From Actinomycetota bacterium (GTDB taxonomy: Bacteria > Actinomycetota > Acidimicrobiia > Acidimicrobiales > Acidimicrobiaceae), in assembly GCA_004298555.1 (NCBI GenBank), contig SCQM01000199.1:1-43868 (forward strand): 43,868 bases of DNA, read 5' to 3'. Position numbers and translations under genes: made by a program. The notes under the pieces are model-generated. The model ran no database searches. It saw nothing but the letters and a program-made list of their open reading frames with translations, and was not told where the DNA came from. Below are positions 41,916-43,868 of the stretch, piece after piece (within the stretch, counting starts at the first letter, position 1; the number at the start of each line of letters is the position of its first letter).

Positions 41916-42010
41916 CGCTAAGCCAGCCTAGACATCAGGATCTATCCTGCCTCACGAAAGATCGTCCGGTGCCTCGATACTGCTGGAATATGCGCGCCAT
42001 TTTCCGCGAT

Positions 42011-43868
42011 TCAGCGTGCATTCACCGACGCTTCAGACATCCGTTGTGATACAACCCGGGTTGAGCCACCTTCCTGCATGGTGACGCCATACAGCAGATC
42101 TGCCACCTCCATGGTCCGCTTTTGATGGGAAATGATAAGCAGCTGCGACGTCTTTCCGAAAGATGAAATGAGTTTCAGAAATCTGTTCAGGTTGATGTCG
42201 TCAAGTGCAGCCTCAACTTCGTCGAGAATGTAGAACGGCGAGGGCCGCGATTCAAAAACGGAAAATAAAAACGCCAGTGCAATCAGGGCGCGCTCGCCAC
42301 CCGAGAGAAGCGACATCCGTTTAACGCTCTTCCCGGGCAGGCTTACCTCAATCTCAATACCTGACTGCAATGGATCGTCCGCCTCAAGGACCATCAAGCG
42401 TCCTCTTCCGCCATTGAAAAGCTGCTCGAAGAGAATCGAAAAGTTGCGGGAAACGTCAGCTATCGCGCTCTGGAAAACTTGGAGCATCTCTAAATCTATA
42501 GATCTGATCACTTTTCCAAGTTCGCGGCGCGATGCACGGATGTCCTCAAGCTGCGACTCAAGGAACTCCGATTTCTCAGTCAATTCCGAAAGTTCAAACT
42601 CAGCTAGTTCATTTATGGGCCCCAGAGCGGCCATCTCATCTTCAAGCTGCTTCAAAACATGATCAGCCTGAGTCGGTGGAATGCCTTCAGGGATTGGGGT
42701 GTTCTTGGCGATATCAGTTTCAATCCCAAGCTCTCTGCGTATGCGCTCACCCATGGTCTCCAGCCGAACCTTGGTCTCTGAGCTGCGGACCATGCTCAGC
42801 TGAAGAATTTCTCTCTTGCCGTCAAGCGCCAACTCAAGATCGGATCTCCTCACACGGGCCTCGTTCAGGCGCTGAGACCTGATCCTGGCTTCGTCGATTA
42901 GGCGTAGCCTCTCGTTCTTGACCTGATTGGCAACGCTTGATGCCTCGGATTCAAGTTTGGCACTTCGCTCAATCACGTGGTCAAGTCCGGCCAGCCCTCG
43001 CCGCCAATCTGCAAGCTGGATCTCTGAAGACTTTTGTTTCTCGACTTCAGTTGCCAGCCGAGAACTTATTGAGTCCCTCTCCCTATCAAAGGCGATCCTG
43101 GCCTGCTCAAGCTTCGCTGCTCTCAGCTCGAGGTCGACGCCGATTGCATCGAGCTCTTTCCTCTTCGAGAACTGCTCTTTCATCTTATTTTGCAGTCCGG
43201 CGATCTGCGATTCGAGACTTTCCAAAAGTTCTCTCTTCTCGCTGATCTGCGGTTCGATTTTCTCCATCTCCTGGACGGCATCTCGTTCCCGCTCCCTGAG
43301 GCCCGTCAATTCATTGTCCGCCCTCTCCAACTCGGCCGCCGTGACCCCAATGTCCGAAGCCAACCTCTCCGGTAGCGTTTCGAGGCGTGCCGATTCCTCA
43401 CGAACGCCGTCCAAAGCACGGCGCAGACTTTCGAGTTCTCCAGCTGCCTTGGAATAGATAGCCCGCATATTTTGGAGCTCTGAGCCAGAAATTGAGAATT
43501 CCTTTTCCCTTGCTTCCAGTTCCCGAAGGGTCCTCTCGAGCGCGAGTCCCGTTCCCTGCATCGGTCTTGCCGCTGTCCAGAAGCCATCCGCACCCAATCG
43601 CTCGCCCTCCATCGTAACGAAAATAAATTGAGGGAACATCTGGTACAGTTCGATCGCCTTGTCCAGCGAGCTCGTCACCACGAACGTGTCCAGCAGAATC
43701 TGGTCCAGAAATCTGCCCAGCTCCTCGCTTGAAGCTGCGACTTTGGAGCGCAGGGAAACCACCTGTGAAGTGGGAAAGCCTAATTTCTGCTCTTCCCTGC
43801 CCGCATACTGGTTCACCGAAATAATGGAACCTTCAAGATTATTAACTTTCAGATATTTAAGGCCTTCA
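42011..43868 (-). CDS. smc: Chromosome segregation protein SMC, C-terminal half (runs off window)
   Basis: The frame is open to the window edge, with in-frame residues EGLKYLKVNNLEGSIISVNQ before the first internal start, so the gene continues beyond 43868. About 618 residues are present: the second part of the hinge (FVVTSSLDKAIELYQMFPQFIFVTMEGERLGADGFW), the returning coiled coil, and the C-terminal ATPase head with the SMC signature LLSGGERALIALAF and Walker B FYILDEVEAALDD. SMC compacts and segregates chromosomes with ScpA and ScpB. It lies upstream of ftsY, a common neighbour. Confidence 0.95.
   Translation of the reverse strand, partial: EGLKYLKVNNLEGSIISVNQYAGREEQKLGFPTSQVVSLRSKVAASSEELGRFLDQILLDTFVVTSSLDKAIELYQMFPQFIFVTMEGERLGADGFWTAARPMQGTGLALERTLRELEAREKEFSISGSELQNMRAIYSKAAGELESLRRALDGVREESARLETLPERLASDIGVTAAELERADNELTGLRERERDAVQEMEKIEPQISEKRELLESLESQIAGLQNKMKEQFSKRKELDAIGVDLELRAAKLEQARIAFDRERDSISSRLATEVEKQKSSEIQLADWRRGLAGLDHVIERSAKLESEASSVANQVKNERLRLIDEARIRSQRLNEARVRRSDLELALDGKREILQLSMVRSSETKVRLETMGERIRRELGIETDIAKNTPIPEGIPPTQADHVLKQLEDEMAALGPINELAEFELSELTEKSEFLESQLEDIRASRRELGKVIRSIDLEMLQVFQSAIADVSRNFSILFEQLFNGGRGRLMVLEADDPLQSGIEIEVSLPGKSVKRMSLLSGGERALIALAFLFSVFESRPSPFYILDEVEAALDDINLNRFLKLISSFGKTSQLLIISHQKRTMEVADLLYGVTMQEGGSTRVVSQRMSEASVNAR

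Noticed and set aside
1-43868. tRNA genes or a 4.5S RNA gene
   Set aside because: I looked for T-arm GTTCRANYC signatures and the SRP GGAAGGAAGCAG core in the gaps and found none. A covariance search would be decisive.

Overview
The window looks like chromosomal housekeeping DNA from an actinobacterium, most plausibly the Acidimicrobiia (an Acidithrix-like lineage of moderate GC). This placement is inference. It rests on a DUF2469 protein (an actinobacterial signature family), a PimB-type mannosyltransferase, a DUF4031 protein, a B12-dependent ribonucleotide reductase, a perR / rubrerythrin / Fe-S oxidoreductase / DUF3501 cluster, frequent GTG and TTG starts, and strong hairpins without U-tracts at gene ends. 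No phage, transposon, plasmid or CRISPR element is visible.

Layout. 1-3.3 kb: nrdJ on the minus strand, with an intrinsic terminator downstream and a promoter upstream carrying two NrdR-box-like palindromes exactly 31 bp apart. 3.3-11 kb: envelope and sugar genes (GT2 glycosyltransferase, YfhO-like membrane protein, GtrA-like protein, SDR epimerase, glycerol-kinase-like FGGY kinase), with an orphan substrate-binding-like protein between them. 11-17.8 kb: a minus-strand run with an ACT protein, AlaC-type aminotransferase, ROK kinase, SRPBCC protein, PimB-like mannosyltransferase, DUF4031, a probable broken gene, a small zinc-ribbon protein and trpD. 18-21.7 kb: a membrane protein, then the DUF3501 / Fe-S oxidoreductase / rubrerythrin / Fur-PerR cluster, probably an oxidative-stress and iron module. 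21.9-26 kb: a second FGGY kinase, purK-purE, and a methyltransferase split by a one-base insertion. 26.4-28 kb: an ECF sigma factor with a membrane protein that resembles a cognate anti-sigma factor and ends in a Thr-rich repeat. 28-31.5 kb: sbcD-sbcC. 31.55-31.89 kb: the RNase P RNA gene rnpB on the plus strand. 31.9-37 kb: coiled-coil zinc-ribbon protein, PBP1A, NifU-like protein, pyrophosphatase, a small Cys/His protein and DUF2469. 37-43.9 kb: the translation and secretion block rplS-trmD-rimM-khpA-rpsP-ffh-ftsY-smc, with smc running off the right edge.

Most of the window is conserved core genome. I found no convincing new multi-gene system. The parts that merit a second look are the NrdR operator pair, the interrupted reading frame at 16.0-16.3 kb that overlaps the DUF4031 start as GTGA, the frameshifted methyltransferase, the recently expanded Thr-repeat tail of the putative anti-sigma factor, and several long perfect hairpins lacking U-tracts. 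Start codons were reassigned where a ribosome binding site or family alignment argued for it.
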